A DNA stretch of 23,272 nucleotides from a candidate division WOR-3 bacterium (lineage in GTDB: Bacteria; SDB-A): contig JAFGON010000086.1 in the NCBI GenBank assembly GCA_016926475.1, positions 1 to 23,272 on the forward strand, written 5' to 3'. A model generated the notes under the pieces. That model was given only the letters and a program-made list of their open reading frames with translations. It had not been told where the DNA came from and did no database searches. This document shows positions 14,649-22,420 of this stretch, piece by piece. Each line of letters starts with the position of its first letter. Within the stretch, counting starts at the first letter, position 1. The translations under genes and the position numbers were made by a program.

Positions 14649-16919
14649 ATGGAAAGAGTTAGATCTGTAGCCGTAATAGGAAATTACCTGCCCAGAATGT
14701 GCGGCATCGCAACATTTACGACCGATTTGGTCAGCGCATTGTCATCCAAGGGGATTGACTGCTGGGCGATCGCGATGAACGACAGACCGGAAGGATACAG
14801 ATACCCAAAGGAAGTCCGATTCGAAATAAACCAGAACAAATCAAGCGAATATGTTCTCGCCTCGGATTACCTGAACATAAGCCAGATTGACGCTGTTTCG
14901 CTTCAGCATGAATACGGGATTTTCGGGGGGGAATACGGCTCTTACATCGTATCTCTGATAAAGAGGCTGAGGATGCCCGTCGTGACGACACTTCACACAG
15001 TTCTAAAAGAGCCTGTTTCAACACAGAAAAAAATTCTCTCTGATATCGCGCGTTTTTCGGAGAAAATAATTGTCATGTCCGAAAACGCCAGCGATTTTCT
15101 CAAAGAAATATACGGTGTCCCGAAAGACAAGATTGTTTTGATCCATCACGGAATTCCCGACATGCCTTTTGTAGATCCGAATTATTACAAAGACCAATTC
15201 GGCGTCGAGGGCAGAAAAGTTATTTTGACATTCGGTTTACTATCTCCCAACAAGGGAATCGAATACATGATAGATGCCATGCCGAAAATAATGGAAAAAC
15301 ATGCCGATGTCGTTTATGTAATCGTTGGAGCGACTCATCCTAACATAAAAAAGACGCATGGAGAAGAATACAGACAAAGCCTTGTAAGAAGGGCAAAAGC
15401 CGCGGGAGTTGACCAGAACATAATGTTTTTTAACCGGTTCGTTGAGAGAAATGAACTGTGCGAATTTTTGGGGGCATGCGACGTGTACGTAACCCCGTAT
15501 TTATCCGAAGCTCAAATAGTCTCTGGAACCCTCGCTTACGCGATGGGTGTAGGCAAAGCGACGGTTTCGACTCCTTACTGGTACGCTGTCGAGATGATGT
15601 CCGAAGACAGGGGAGTTTTGGTAGGGTTTCGGGATTCCGAAGCCCTTGCTGAAGCCGTTTCCGGACTGCTCAGCGACGACATCAAGAGAAACGCCATGAG
15701 AAAACGAGCCTACACTTTTCTAAGAAGGGCCGTGTGGAGCCAGGTGGCTGTTGATTATTTAGCGATTTTAAACGGGGTTAAAAATGAGAGAATAGAAAAT
15801 GCGAAAGTTATTTTCAGCACCAAAACCCTCGCGCAGGACAAAACGAGCCTTCCTGAAATCGATTTCAGGCACGTGATGCTGATGACCGACGACACGGGGA
15901 TACTTCAGCACGCCACGTATTCCATTCCTGACTACGACCATGGTTATTGTGCCGACGACAACTCAAGAGGTTTGATAGCCTCCGTGATGGCTCAGAGTTT
16001 TACGCCTGAAGATCCGAAAATGCTGAACATGCAGAAAAAATTTCTCGCTTTTCTTAAACATTCTTTCAACGATAAAACGGGTTGGTTCAGAAATTTTATG
16101 TCTTTCGAAAGAAAATGGCTTGAAGAGAAGGGCTCTGAAGACAGTCAGGGAAGGGCAATATGGGGACTGGGAGTCTGCGCGGCTCTTTCCGGTGACAAAA
16201 GCTGTGTCGCCCTCAGCACGACCCTTTTTCACAGAGCAGTAGAGGTAATGTTGAAACTATCCCACCCCAGGGCAGTCTCTTTCGCTCTTGTTGGAATACA
16301 CGCCTATCTCGCGAGGTTTTCTGGAGACAGCGAAATAAGAAGGGCGAGGGAGAAACTCGCCAATTATCTTTTTGAAAAGTTTAAAAAAAGACCCGACATG
16401 AATTGGCCTTGGTTCGACGACGAACTTTTTTACGCCAACGCGAAAATTCCTCAGGCTCTATTGCTCTCGGGGCAGTGGATGCAGAGAACAGATATGTCGA
16501 ATATGGGTTTTGATCTCCTAAACTGGGTGATAGAATTACAGAGCGAAAAAAACTATTTTTCTCCCATTGGGAACAGGGGCTGGCTGAGAAAAGGAGGGAG
16601 TAAGGCAAATTTCGACCAGCAGCCAATAGAAGCTCAGGCTATGATCGAGACATGTCTTCTGGCGTACAATATGACTGGTGACGACAAATACAGCAACATG
16701 GCTCATCTTGCTTTTAACTGGTTTCTCGGACAAAATATTCTCAATGAGCCTCTTTACGATTTCGCTACAGGGGGATGCCGGGACGGACTCACCCCCGACG
16801 GTCCAAATATGAACCAGGGAGCAGAGTCGACTCTCGCCTGGCTTTTGTCCCTTCTGGCGATGCACGGTTTTAGCGCAGAACAGAACAAGATGCAATACAC
16901 GGTTCCAATAGCTGAGTAA
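14649..16919 (+). CDS. GT4 glycosyltransferase fused to a C-terminal alpha/alpha-toroid-like domain
   Basis: A 756-residue cytosolic protein. Residues 1-370 are a GT-B glycosyltransferase of family GT4: PRMCGIATFTTDL near the N-terminus, LQHEYGIFGGEYG (85-97), TLHTV, the donor-side FGLLSPNKGIEYMIDA (195-210), and EAQIVSGTLAYAMGVGKATV (287-306), a family variant of the usual E-x7-E motif. Residues about 385-750 form a separate helical domain with DDNSRGLIA, QGRAIWGLG, DMNWPWFDDELFYANAKIPQ and FDQQPIEAQAMIE, resembling the alpha/alpha toroids of glycan-processing enzymes. I know this fusion from gene neighbourhoods with GH130 phosphorylases, as here. It probably elongates a mannose-containing glycan from a nucleotide sugar, likely GDP-mannose (inference). 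It is the first gene of the operon. Confidence 0.88.
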   Translation: MERVRSVAVIGNYLPRMCGIATFTTDLVSALSSKGIDCWAIAMNDRPEGYRYPKEVRFEINQNKSSEYVLASDYLNISQIDAVSLQHEYGIFGGEYGSYIVSLIKRLRMPVVTTLHTVLKEPVSTQKKILSDIARFSEKIIVMSENASDFLKEIYGVPKDKIVLIHHGIPDMPFVDPNYYKDQFGVEGRKVILTFGLLSPNKGIEYMIDAMPKIMEKHADVVYVIVGATHPNIKKTHGEEYRQSLVRRAKAAGVDQNIMFFNRFVERNELCEFLGACDVYVTPYLSEAQIVSGTLAYAMGVGKATVSTPYWYAVEMMSEDRGVLVGFRDSEALAEAVSGLLSDDIKRNAMRKRAYTFLRRAVWSQVAVDYLAILNGVKNERIENAKVIFSTKTLAQDKTSLPEIDFRHVMLMTDDTGILQHATYSIPDYDHGYCADDNSRGLIASVMAQSFTPEDPKMLNMQKKFLAFLKHSFNDKTGWFRNFMSFERKWLEEKGSEDSQGRAIWGLGVCAALSGDKSCVALSTTLFHRAVEVMLKLSHPRAVSFALVGIHAYLARFSGDSEIRRAREKLANYLFEKFKKRPDMNWPWFDDELFYANAKIPQALLLSGQWMQRTDMSNMGFDLLNWVIELQSEKNYFSPIGNRGWLRKGGSKANFDQQPIEAQAMIETCLLAYNMTGDDKYSNMAHLAFNWFLGQNILNEPLYDFATGGCRDGLTPDGPNMNQGAESTLAWLLSLLAMHGFSAEQNKMQYTVPIAE

Positions 16920-16923
16920 AGAT

Positions 16924-18384
16924 TTGAAAAAAATCTTAGTTGAAAGAAAAGGATTGATACTTCAACCTTCCCACGAGAGAGTGTTGATAAGACCTTTTAT
17001 TCCTGAAAATTCGGCAAGAAGAGAAAAAATAATCAGCAGAGTGATGAATCTATCTGAAAAAAGCACTTCTGAATTGCTCAAACAAATAATAGATGAATTT
17101 AAAACAAGGCACCAAGACATAAAAAGCGTCTTCAGAAAGAATTATGAAAATGTCCGAAGGTGGACGATAACCGACATGCCTCTCTCCGAAGACAGAGAAC
17201 TTCTTATAGGGGCGTATTTCACGCAGGAATACTCGCTGGAATCCGCGGCTCTCTTCAACCCCTCGATTGTTCCGCATCCAAACCAAAAAAACCTTGCCAA
17301 AGGAAGCTTGAGATTTATACTGAGCTTGAGGGCGACAGGGGAAGGTCATATTTCTTCAATAGTTTTCAGAGAGGGTGTTATAACCGAAAATTCTGAAATA
17401 ACAATAAAAGACCCTACTCCTTTTGTCGATGAACCGGAGAGAATTCCTAATCAAATATACGAGAAAAATCTTTTTTCAAGAAAACTGGTTGAGTTGAATT
17501 TTTACAACGATTTCAGCAAAAACGTACTCTCTCAGTTGCCTGAAAATTTCACAATTTCGGAGCTTGATGAGAAGATTGAAAAAGCAAAGCACGGATTTCA
17601 AAGGTCGGGGGGAGACATAGAACTCACCGCCAGAAATCTTCTCGTTTTGGCCTATTCAAACTACGAGGTCACATTCGAAAAGGATCAAAAAACATCCGAA
17701 AAGGCAATTTTCCCGTTTTCACCGAGCCACAGCAACGGAATAGAAGACGCGCGGTTTGTAATGTTTTCCGAAGAGGACAATAATAATCTTTATTACGCGA
17801 CATACACGGCTTTTGACGGAAAGACAATCCTCCCTCAACTCATAGAGACGGAAGATTTTGTTTCTTTCAAGTTCATTACATTGAACGGACCCGCGGCTAA
17901 AAACAAAGGACTTGCGCTTTTCCCAAAGAAAATAAACGGTCTTTATGCGATGCTCTCACGGCAGGACAACGAGAACCTTTTCCTGATGTATTCGGACAAC
18001 ATCCATTTTTGGTACGATCCGAAGATTTTAATGAAACCGACTTACTCCTGGGAATTTGTCCAGCTTGGAAATTGCGGGTCTCCAATTGAGACCGATCAGG
18101 GTTGGATCGTTCTTAGCCATGGCGTTGGTCCGATGAGAAAATACTGCATAGGAGCTTTTTTGCTGGACAAGGAAAATCCGGAAAAGGTCATTGGAAGGCT
18201 TAAATATCCTTTGTTAGAGCCCGGCGAAAACGAGAGGGAGGGATACGTTCCTAACGTAGTCTATACCTGCGGAGCGCTCATCCACAGAGAAAATTTAATC
18301 ATACCGTACGCCATGTCGGATTACGCCACAGGCTTTGCGGTAGTCGAAGTCGAAAATCTCGTAAAAGCAATGACATCCGGCTGA
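16924..18384 (+). CDS. GH130-family beta-mannoside phosphorylase, long form (candidate beta-1,2-oligomannan phosphorylase)
   Basis: A 486-residue protein starting at TTG 16924, 4 bases after the previous stop, without a clear Shine-Dalgarno. An N-terminal helical extension (about 1-240) precedes the five-bladed propeller. Diagnostic GH130 motifs are SHSNGIEDARFV (269-279; Asp275 is the expected general acid), ALFPKKINGLYAMLSRQDNE, NIHFW, GNCGSPIETDQGWIVLSHGV and EREGYVPNVVYTCGA. GH130 phosphorylases reversibly cleave terminal beta-mannosides with phosphate to mannose 1-phosphate. The long form resembles the beta-1,2-oligomannan phosphorylase described from Thermoanaerobacter, which is likewise paired with a shorter GH130. 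No signal peptide is visible, so it acts in the cytosol. Linkage specificity is an inference. Confidence 0.88.
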   Translation: MKKILVERKGLILQPSHERVLIRPFIPENSARREKIISRVMNLSEKSTSELLKQIIDEFKTRHQDIKSVFRKNYENVRRWTITDMPLSEDRELLIGAYFTQEYSLESAALFNPSIVPHPNQKNLAKGSLRFILSLRATGEGHISSIVFREGVITENSEITIKDPTPFVDEPERIPNQIYEKNLFSRKLVELNFYNDFSKNVLSQLPENFTISELDEKIEKAKHGFQRSGGDIELTARNLLVLAYSNYEVTFEKDQKTSEKAIFPFSPSHSNGIEDARFVMFSEEDNNNLYYATYTAFDGKTILPQLIETEDFVSFKFITLNGPAAKNKGLALFPKKINGLYAMLSRQDNENLFLMYSDNIHFWYDPKILMKPTYSWEFVQLGNCGSPIETDQGWIVLSHGVGPMRKYCIGAFLLDKENPEKVIGRLKYPLLEPGENEREGYVPNVVYTCGALIHRENLIIPYAMSDYATGFAVVEVENLVKAMTSG

Positions 18385-19433
18385 TGAAAGTCGCTGTACT
18401 CGCCCCGATAGCTTGGAGAACACCTCCCCGTCATTACGGACCTTGGGAAAGGTTTTGCTCTCTGTTGACGGAAGAGCTCGTTTGTCTCGGATTGGATGTC
18501 ACTTTGTTTGCCACGGGTGATTCAGTCACAAAAGCTAAACTTGAATGGGTTTGCCCGAGGGGATACGAAGAGGACAAAAGCATGGATGCCAAGGTCTGGG
18601 AGAGTATTCACATATCAAACTGCTTTGAAAAGGCTTCCGGTTTTGACTTAATACACAACAATTTCGACTTTTTGCCACTTACATATTCTAACCTCGTCAA
18701 GACGCCTGTTTTGACGACGATTCACGGATTTTCCTCGGATAAAATCTTAAGGGTATATGAAAAATATGACAGAACTAATTACTATGTCTCCATAAGCGAT
18801 TCCGACAGATCCCCTCTTCTTCATTACGAGAAGACGATTCACCACGGAATAGACCTGGAAAATTTCACATTCAGAGAAAAACCCGGAGGTGACTATCTGC
18901 TTTATTTCGGCAGGTTCCACCGTGACAAAGGCGCCAGAGAGGCAATTGAGATATCCAAAACAACAGGTAAAAAACTGCTTATGGCGGGTATAGTCCAGGA
19001 CAGAAACTATTTTGACGAGTTCGTCAGACCTTTTATCGCAGAAGGTAAAATAGAATTTCTGGGAAGCGTCGGGCCCGAACAGAGGGACAAATTGCTCGGC
19101 AATGCATTGGCGCTTCTTCATCCTATAAATTTCGACGAACCGTTCGGCTTTTCAGTGGTCGAAGCCATGGCTTGCGGAACACCAGTGATAGCGTTTAACA
19201 GGGGCAGTATGCCTGAAATAATTGAAGACGGCAGAACTGGTTTTCTTGTCTGTAATACAAAAGAAGCTTCTGATTCGGTGTTTAGGCTCGGTAGCATAAA
19301 AAGAGTTGAATGCAGGAAAGCAGCAGAGAAAAGGTTTTCACGCAGAAAAATGGCAGTTGAATACGTAGATGTCTATAAAAGAATATTTCTAAAGGGAAAG
19401 ACCGATGAAAAGACAGACAATCAAAAGATTTGA
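18384..19433 (+). CDS. GT4-family glycosyltransferase
   Basis: A 349-residue GT-B enzyme whose ATG overlaps the previous TGA (ATGA at 18383-18386), a sign of translational coupling. It starts MKVAVLAPIAWRTPPRHYGP WERF, where the glycine-containing loop is the acceptor-side nucleotide-sugar loop. IHNNFDFLPL, TTIHGF, HHGIDLENF and LLYFGRFHRDKGAREAIEI (about 172-190) follow. The catalytic E-x7-E motif is complete in EPFGFSVVEAMACGTPVIAF (Glu252 and Glu260). Relatives transfer mannose or glucose from nucleotide sugars with retention. Set between two GH130 genes, it is probably the priming or branching partner of the toroid-fused transferase. Donor and acceptor are not determined by sequence. Confidence 0.9.
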   Translation: MKVAVLAPIAWRTPPRHYGPWERFCSLLTEELVCLGLDVTLFATGDSVTKAKLEWVCPRGYEEDKSMDAKVWESIHISNCFEKASGFDLIHNNFDFLPLTYSNLVKTPVLTTIHGFSSDKILRVYEKYDRTNYYVSISDSDRSPLLHYEKTIHHGIDLENFTFREKPGGDYLLYFGRFHRDKGAREAIEISKTTGKKLLMAGIVQDRNYFDEFVRPFIAEGKIEFLGSVGPEQRDKLLGNALALLHPINFDEPFGFSVVEAMACGTPVIAFNRGSMPEIIEDGRTGFLVCNTKEASDSVFRLGSIKRVECRKAAEKRFSRRKMAVEYVDVYKRIFLKGKTDEKTDNQKI

Positions 19434-20343
19434 CGGCAACCCCATACTGACGAAAAAAGACGTTCCCTACGAGGTCGAAACCGTTCACAACGCGGGTGTA
19501 GTGAAGAGAAGAGATAAATACATCATGCTCTTCCGGTCACACAGAAGAAACGGCAGGTCAATCATAGGGATAGCCGACAGCTTGGACGGTTACCATTTCA
19601 CGGTCAGGGAAAAACCTTTTATCGTCCCGGCTGTTGATGGCGTATTCGCAGAATACGAAGAATACGGAGTTGAGGACTGCAGGATAACCGAAATAGAAGG
19701 TGAATTCATCTTAACATACAGCGCTTATTCCAGGCACGGAGTCCGTGTAGTCCTCGCTAAGACCAGGGATTTCATTTCTCTTGAAAGGGTTTCCCTTATA
19801 ACTCAGTCCGACTGCAGAAATGTGGTCGTGTTTCCTGAAAAATTCGGCAAAAAATTCGCGAGGCTTGACAGGCCACATTCAGAAATATCTCCGTGGTCAA
19901 TTTGGATTTCTTATTCTCCCGACCTTGTCCACTGGGGAGATTCAAAAGTCGTTATGAAACCTGGGCGTTACAGATGGGATGAACTGAAAATCGGACCCGG
20001 AGCGCCGCCTATTAAAACCAAACGCGGATGGCTGAGTATTTATCACGGCGTTTTCAAGACAATGGACGGAGCTATATACAGACTCGGTGCGGCACTGCAC
20101 GACGCCGCGGATCCGTCCAAAATATTGGGCGTGTCTGATGACTGGATTTTACAGCCCGAGGATCCTTGGGAGATGACGGGTTATGTCCACAACGTAGTCT
20201 TCACTTGCGGGGCTGTCCCCGAAGAAGACGGATCGCTCAAAATATACTGGGGAGGCGCGGACACAGTCATGTGCGCGGGAGAGGCGGCGATAGAAGAAAT
20301 CGTCGAAATGTGCCTTGAGAACCCGAGGAAAATGGACGATTGA
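19405..20343 (+). CDS. GH130-family beta-mannoside phosphorylase, short form
   Basis: A 312-residue compact five-bladed beta-propeller. Its ATG lies 29 bases inside the preceding GT4 gene, so the two are coupled. Family motifs are NPILTKKDVPY, VHNAGVVKRRDKYIMLFR (27-44), YEEYGVEDCRIT (84-94, with Asp91 the expected general acid), WISYSPDLVHWG, KIGPGAPPIKTKRGWLSIYH and GYVHNVVFTCGAV. Short GH130 enzymes include beta-1,2-mannobiose, beta-1,4-mannooligosaccharide and mannosyl-glucose phosphorylases. Pairing with a long GH130 makes the mannobiose type attractive. The usual VPNVVF is VHNVVF here (His for Pro). It is cytosolic and releases mannose 1-phosphate. Confidence 0.9.
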   Translation: MKRQTIKRFDGNPILTKKDVPYEVETVHNAGVVKRRDKYIMLFRSHRRNGRSIIGIADSLDGYHFTVREKPFIVPAVDGVFAEYEEYGVEDCRITEIEGEFILTYSAYSRHGVRVVLAKTRDFISLERVSLITQSDCRNVVVFPEKFGKKFARLDRPHSEISPWSIWISYSPDLVHWGDSKVVMKPGRYRWDELKIGPGAPPIKTKRGWLSIYHGVFKTMDGAIYRLGAALHDAADPSKILGVSDDWILQPEDPWEMTGYVHNVVFTCGAVPEEDGSLKIYWGGADTVMCAGEAAIEEIVEMCLENPRKMDD

Positions 20344-20909
20344 CCTTTCAAAAGAAACCATTGAAATGCTATTGTTTTAATAACTTCACCGTTATAGGAA
20401 AAGTTAATATTTTCTGGAACATGTCCTCTTATAAACCCAAAATAACAAGAATACAATTGCCGGGTACGAAAAATAGTACAAATTTGGAATGCGAAGAAAA
20501 CACCTGTAAGGAAATTGACGATCTAGGTTGCAAGATGCAGGTACTCCTCAAGGGATCGGACGTAAGTTTTGACCAGACCTTGCTCGACATGAGCAGGTGT
20601 TCGGAATTTCAGAAGAAAGTTCTTGCCATAGAAAGCTTGACTCCGAGAGGTTTTGTGACTACATACGGCTGTTTAGCCAGAAAAATCGGCTTGCCCAGAA
20701 GTGCCAGAGCAGTCGGCAACGCGCTTAAAAACAATCCTTTTCCAATTGTCATTCCATGCCACAGAACAGTCATGTCCGACGGGTCTGTGGGCGGCTACCA
20801 GGGAGGAAAGAAAATGAAAAGAAGGCTTATCGAAATGGAAGGGGTGGATTTCGATCTCAAAAACAGAGTTGTCCTCAAAAATTTCATGTATGACATCACA
20901 AGTAATTGA
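20340..20909 (+). CDS. Methylated-DNA--protein-cysteine S-methyltransferase (Ogt/MGMT type)
   Basis: A 189-residue DNA-repair protein. From TTG 20340, which overlaps the GH130 stop, or possibly TTG 20361, it reads KCYCFNNFTVIGKVNIFW, matching the usual N-terminal strand pattern; no ATG start fits better. The alkyl-transfer domain is complete: FQKKVLAIESLTPRGFVTTY (90-109), the recognition helix ARAVGNALKNNPFPIVIPCH (122-141) and the active-site Cys140 in PCHR, then GSVGGYQGG. It removes O6-alkyl groups from guanine in a single-use reaction. The central segment (about 45-85) is poorly conserved. Its linkage to a glycan operon appears functionally unrelated. Confidence 0.88.
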   Translation: MTFQKKPLKCYCFNNFTVIGKVNIFWNMSSYKPKITRIQLPGTKNSTNLECEENTCKEIDDLGCKMQVLLKGSDVSFDQTLLDMSRCSEFQKKVLAIESLTPRGFVTTYGCLARKIGLPRSARAVGNALKNNPFPIVIPCHRTVMSDGSVGGYQGGKKMKRRLIEMEGVDFDLKNRVVLKNFMYDITSN

Positions 20910-21693
20910 AAACATCACGGAAGACGACGAAAAAGCGCTCGGACTCATGCAGCCCAGTGAATGGGGCGACATCGTGCCTTTGTTCAAGTTCTACGCTTCG
21001 AAAGAATTCTGCCGGCCTCTGGCAATTAGGGAAAATTCACAGATTGTAGGTGTAGGCACGGCGATATTCTTCGAAAAGACGGCCTGGCTCGCGCATATCA
21101 TTGTCCGAGAGGACAAAAGAAACAAAGGGTTTGGGAAAAAAATACTCGACGATCTTCTTGAAACGACATTTGGTTGCGAGAGCGTCTCTCTCATCGCCAC
21201 GGAGCTGGGTCTTCCTCTTTATGAAAAAGCAGGATTTCGTGAAGTTACGGAATATGTTGTTTTGGAATCCGAAAAAGCGACAGGACATACGGATTCAGCC
21301 CCCTACGTAAGGCGGTTGTCGCGGGATGACATAAAAGGCGTTCTCGCATTGGACGAAAAAATATCCGGTGAAAAAAGAAGCGAGCTTCTTTTGGAGAAAC
21401 TCTGCGGAGGGATTGTGCATAAACCAGAAAATCATCTCAGGGGATATTTTCTTCCCGGCCTTGGAGAGGGATTGATATTTGCTGAGGACGATGAAGCCGG
21501 AGAGCACCTTATGAAATACAGGATGTCTGTTGAAAAAAAGGCGGTTCTTCCCCGAGACAACGTCAAGGGTATTGATTGTCTCGCCAGCTACGGGTTTTCC
21601 AAGAAGAAAAGAGTTAAAAGAATGATCTACGGAAAGGAATTTCCGTGGCACCCGGAAATGGTCTGGAACAGAATAGGAGGAAACTTCGGATGA
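20890..21693 (+). CDS. GNAT-family acetyltransferase with C-terminal YitH-like domain
   Basis: A 267-residue protein. ATG 20890 overlaps the end of the alkyltransferase gene; an upstream in-frame TTG 20869 is also possible, and neither has a strong Shine-Dalgarno. The N-terminal GNAT core shows WLAHIIVREDKRNKGFGKKI (about 64-83) with the acetyl-CoA loop, and PLYEKAGFREVTEYVVLE. Residues from about 135 form a second domain (YVRRLSRDDIKGVLALDEKI, then a C-terminal YGFSKKKRVKRMIYGKEF), like the YitH/Acetyltransf_18-type tail seen in two-domain GNAT proteins. It is cytosolic and its substrate is unknown. Its stop overlaps the next start. Confidence 0.8.
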   Translation: MTSQVIENITEDDEKALGLMQPSEWGDIVPLFKFYASKEFCRPLAIRENSQIVGVGTAIFFEKTAWLAHIIVREDKRNKGFGKKILDDLLETTFGCESVSLIATELGLPLYEKAGFREVTEYVVLESEKATGHTDSAPYVRRLSRDDIKGVLALDEKISGEKRSELLLEKLCGGIVHKPENHLRGYFLPGLGEGLIFAEDDEAGEHLMKYRMSVEKKAVLPRDNVKGIDCLASYGFSKKKRVKRMIYGKEFPWHPEMVWNRIGGNFG

Positions 21694-22340
21694 GAGACGG
21701 CATAAATATTGTTCTACCCCACTCGTTAGAAAGCAGAAGAGTTGAATTTGAGAATTATTTGGACAAAGCCTGCAAAAGATTGAGTGTTTTTGCTGAGCGT
21801 CATGGATGGGAAAGACATGTAAAAATTCCTTTTATGAAGGAAGTCAGAATTTTTGATGACAAAAAGATTTTCAATTCTCAACTATTGACTTTATCGGGTA
21901 TGGAGACAGAAATTGAACTGCCGGACACGTATTGCGCGGCTCTTGAAAAAGAGATTCTGATTGCGGTTACACCGGAATATTACGCCGAAGCTTACCCCGA
22001 AGGTGTTGAAGAAGCGGGTTATGAAAAACTTTTAACTCATGAGATGGCGCACAGACTGCACATAAGAATATTAAACGGAGACGAAGATGCGATGGGTCCT
22101 GTCTGGTTTTTTGAAGGTTTTGCGATCTTTGCCGCCCAACAGCTTAAAGATGACTCTATGGTTTTGTCGAAAGACGACATAAAAAATATCGTCGAAAATC
22201 CCCAAAGAGGCAGTTACAAGTATTATTCTCGCGTAATGGAGGTTTTTTTGAAAAAATGCCCACTCCGAGAACTTGTTTTCAGGGCGGGTGAACCTGGTTT
22301 CAACAGGTGGGTTAAAGATAATCTAATCAGCCAGTTATAA
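21690..22340 (+). CDS. Soluble gluzincin-type metallopeptidase (peptidase MA-like)
   Basis: A 216-residue protein. ATG 21690 overlaps the previous TGA (ATGA) and has AGGAGG about 10 bases upstream. The zinc site is LLTHEMAHRLHIRI (114-127; His117, Glu118 and His121), with the third ligand expected at Glu142 in PVWFFEGFAIFAAQQ (137-151), the HExxH...E arrangement of gluzincins. The C-terminal part (YYSRVMEVFLKK, RAGEPGFNRW) matches the helical tail of peptidase MA-like proteins. It has no signal peptide or membrane segment, unlike many relatives, so it appears cytosolic. Its role next to a GNAT gene is unknown. It is the last gene of the plus-strand run. Confidence 0.82.
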   Translation: MRDGINIVLPHSLESRRVEFENYLDKACKRLSVFAERHGWERHVKIPFMKEVRIFDDKKIFNSQLLTLSGMETEIELPDTYCAALEKEILIAVTPEYYAEAYPEGVEEAGYEKLLTHEMAHRLHIRILNGDEDAMGPVWFFEGFAIFAAQQLKDDSMVLSKDDIKNIVENPQRGSYKYYSRVMEVFLKKCPLRELVFRAGEPGFNRWVKDNLISQL

Positions 22341-22375
22341 AATAAATATTCTTTGTTTCGCCCAAGAGAATATGC

Positions 22376-22404
22376 AAAAAGGGCTGTCGTTGATTTGACA
22401 GCCC
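22376..22404 (-). terminator. Intrinsic terminator of the minus-strand secreted protein gene
   Basis: Read on the minus strand, GGGCTGTC and GACAGCCC form a perfect 8-bp GC-rich stem with an 8-base loop, followed at once by TTTTT. It starts 16 bases after the minus-strand stop codon. On the plus strand there is no T-run after the stem, so it is directional. Confidence 0.8.
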
Positions 22405-22420
22405 CGTTGCTTTGAAAACT

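Noticed and set aside
22341-22375. AATATTCT/AGAATAT inverted repeat as terminator of the plus-strand operon
   Set aside because: The stem is short and AT-rich with a 14-base loop, and no T-run follows on the plus strand.
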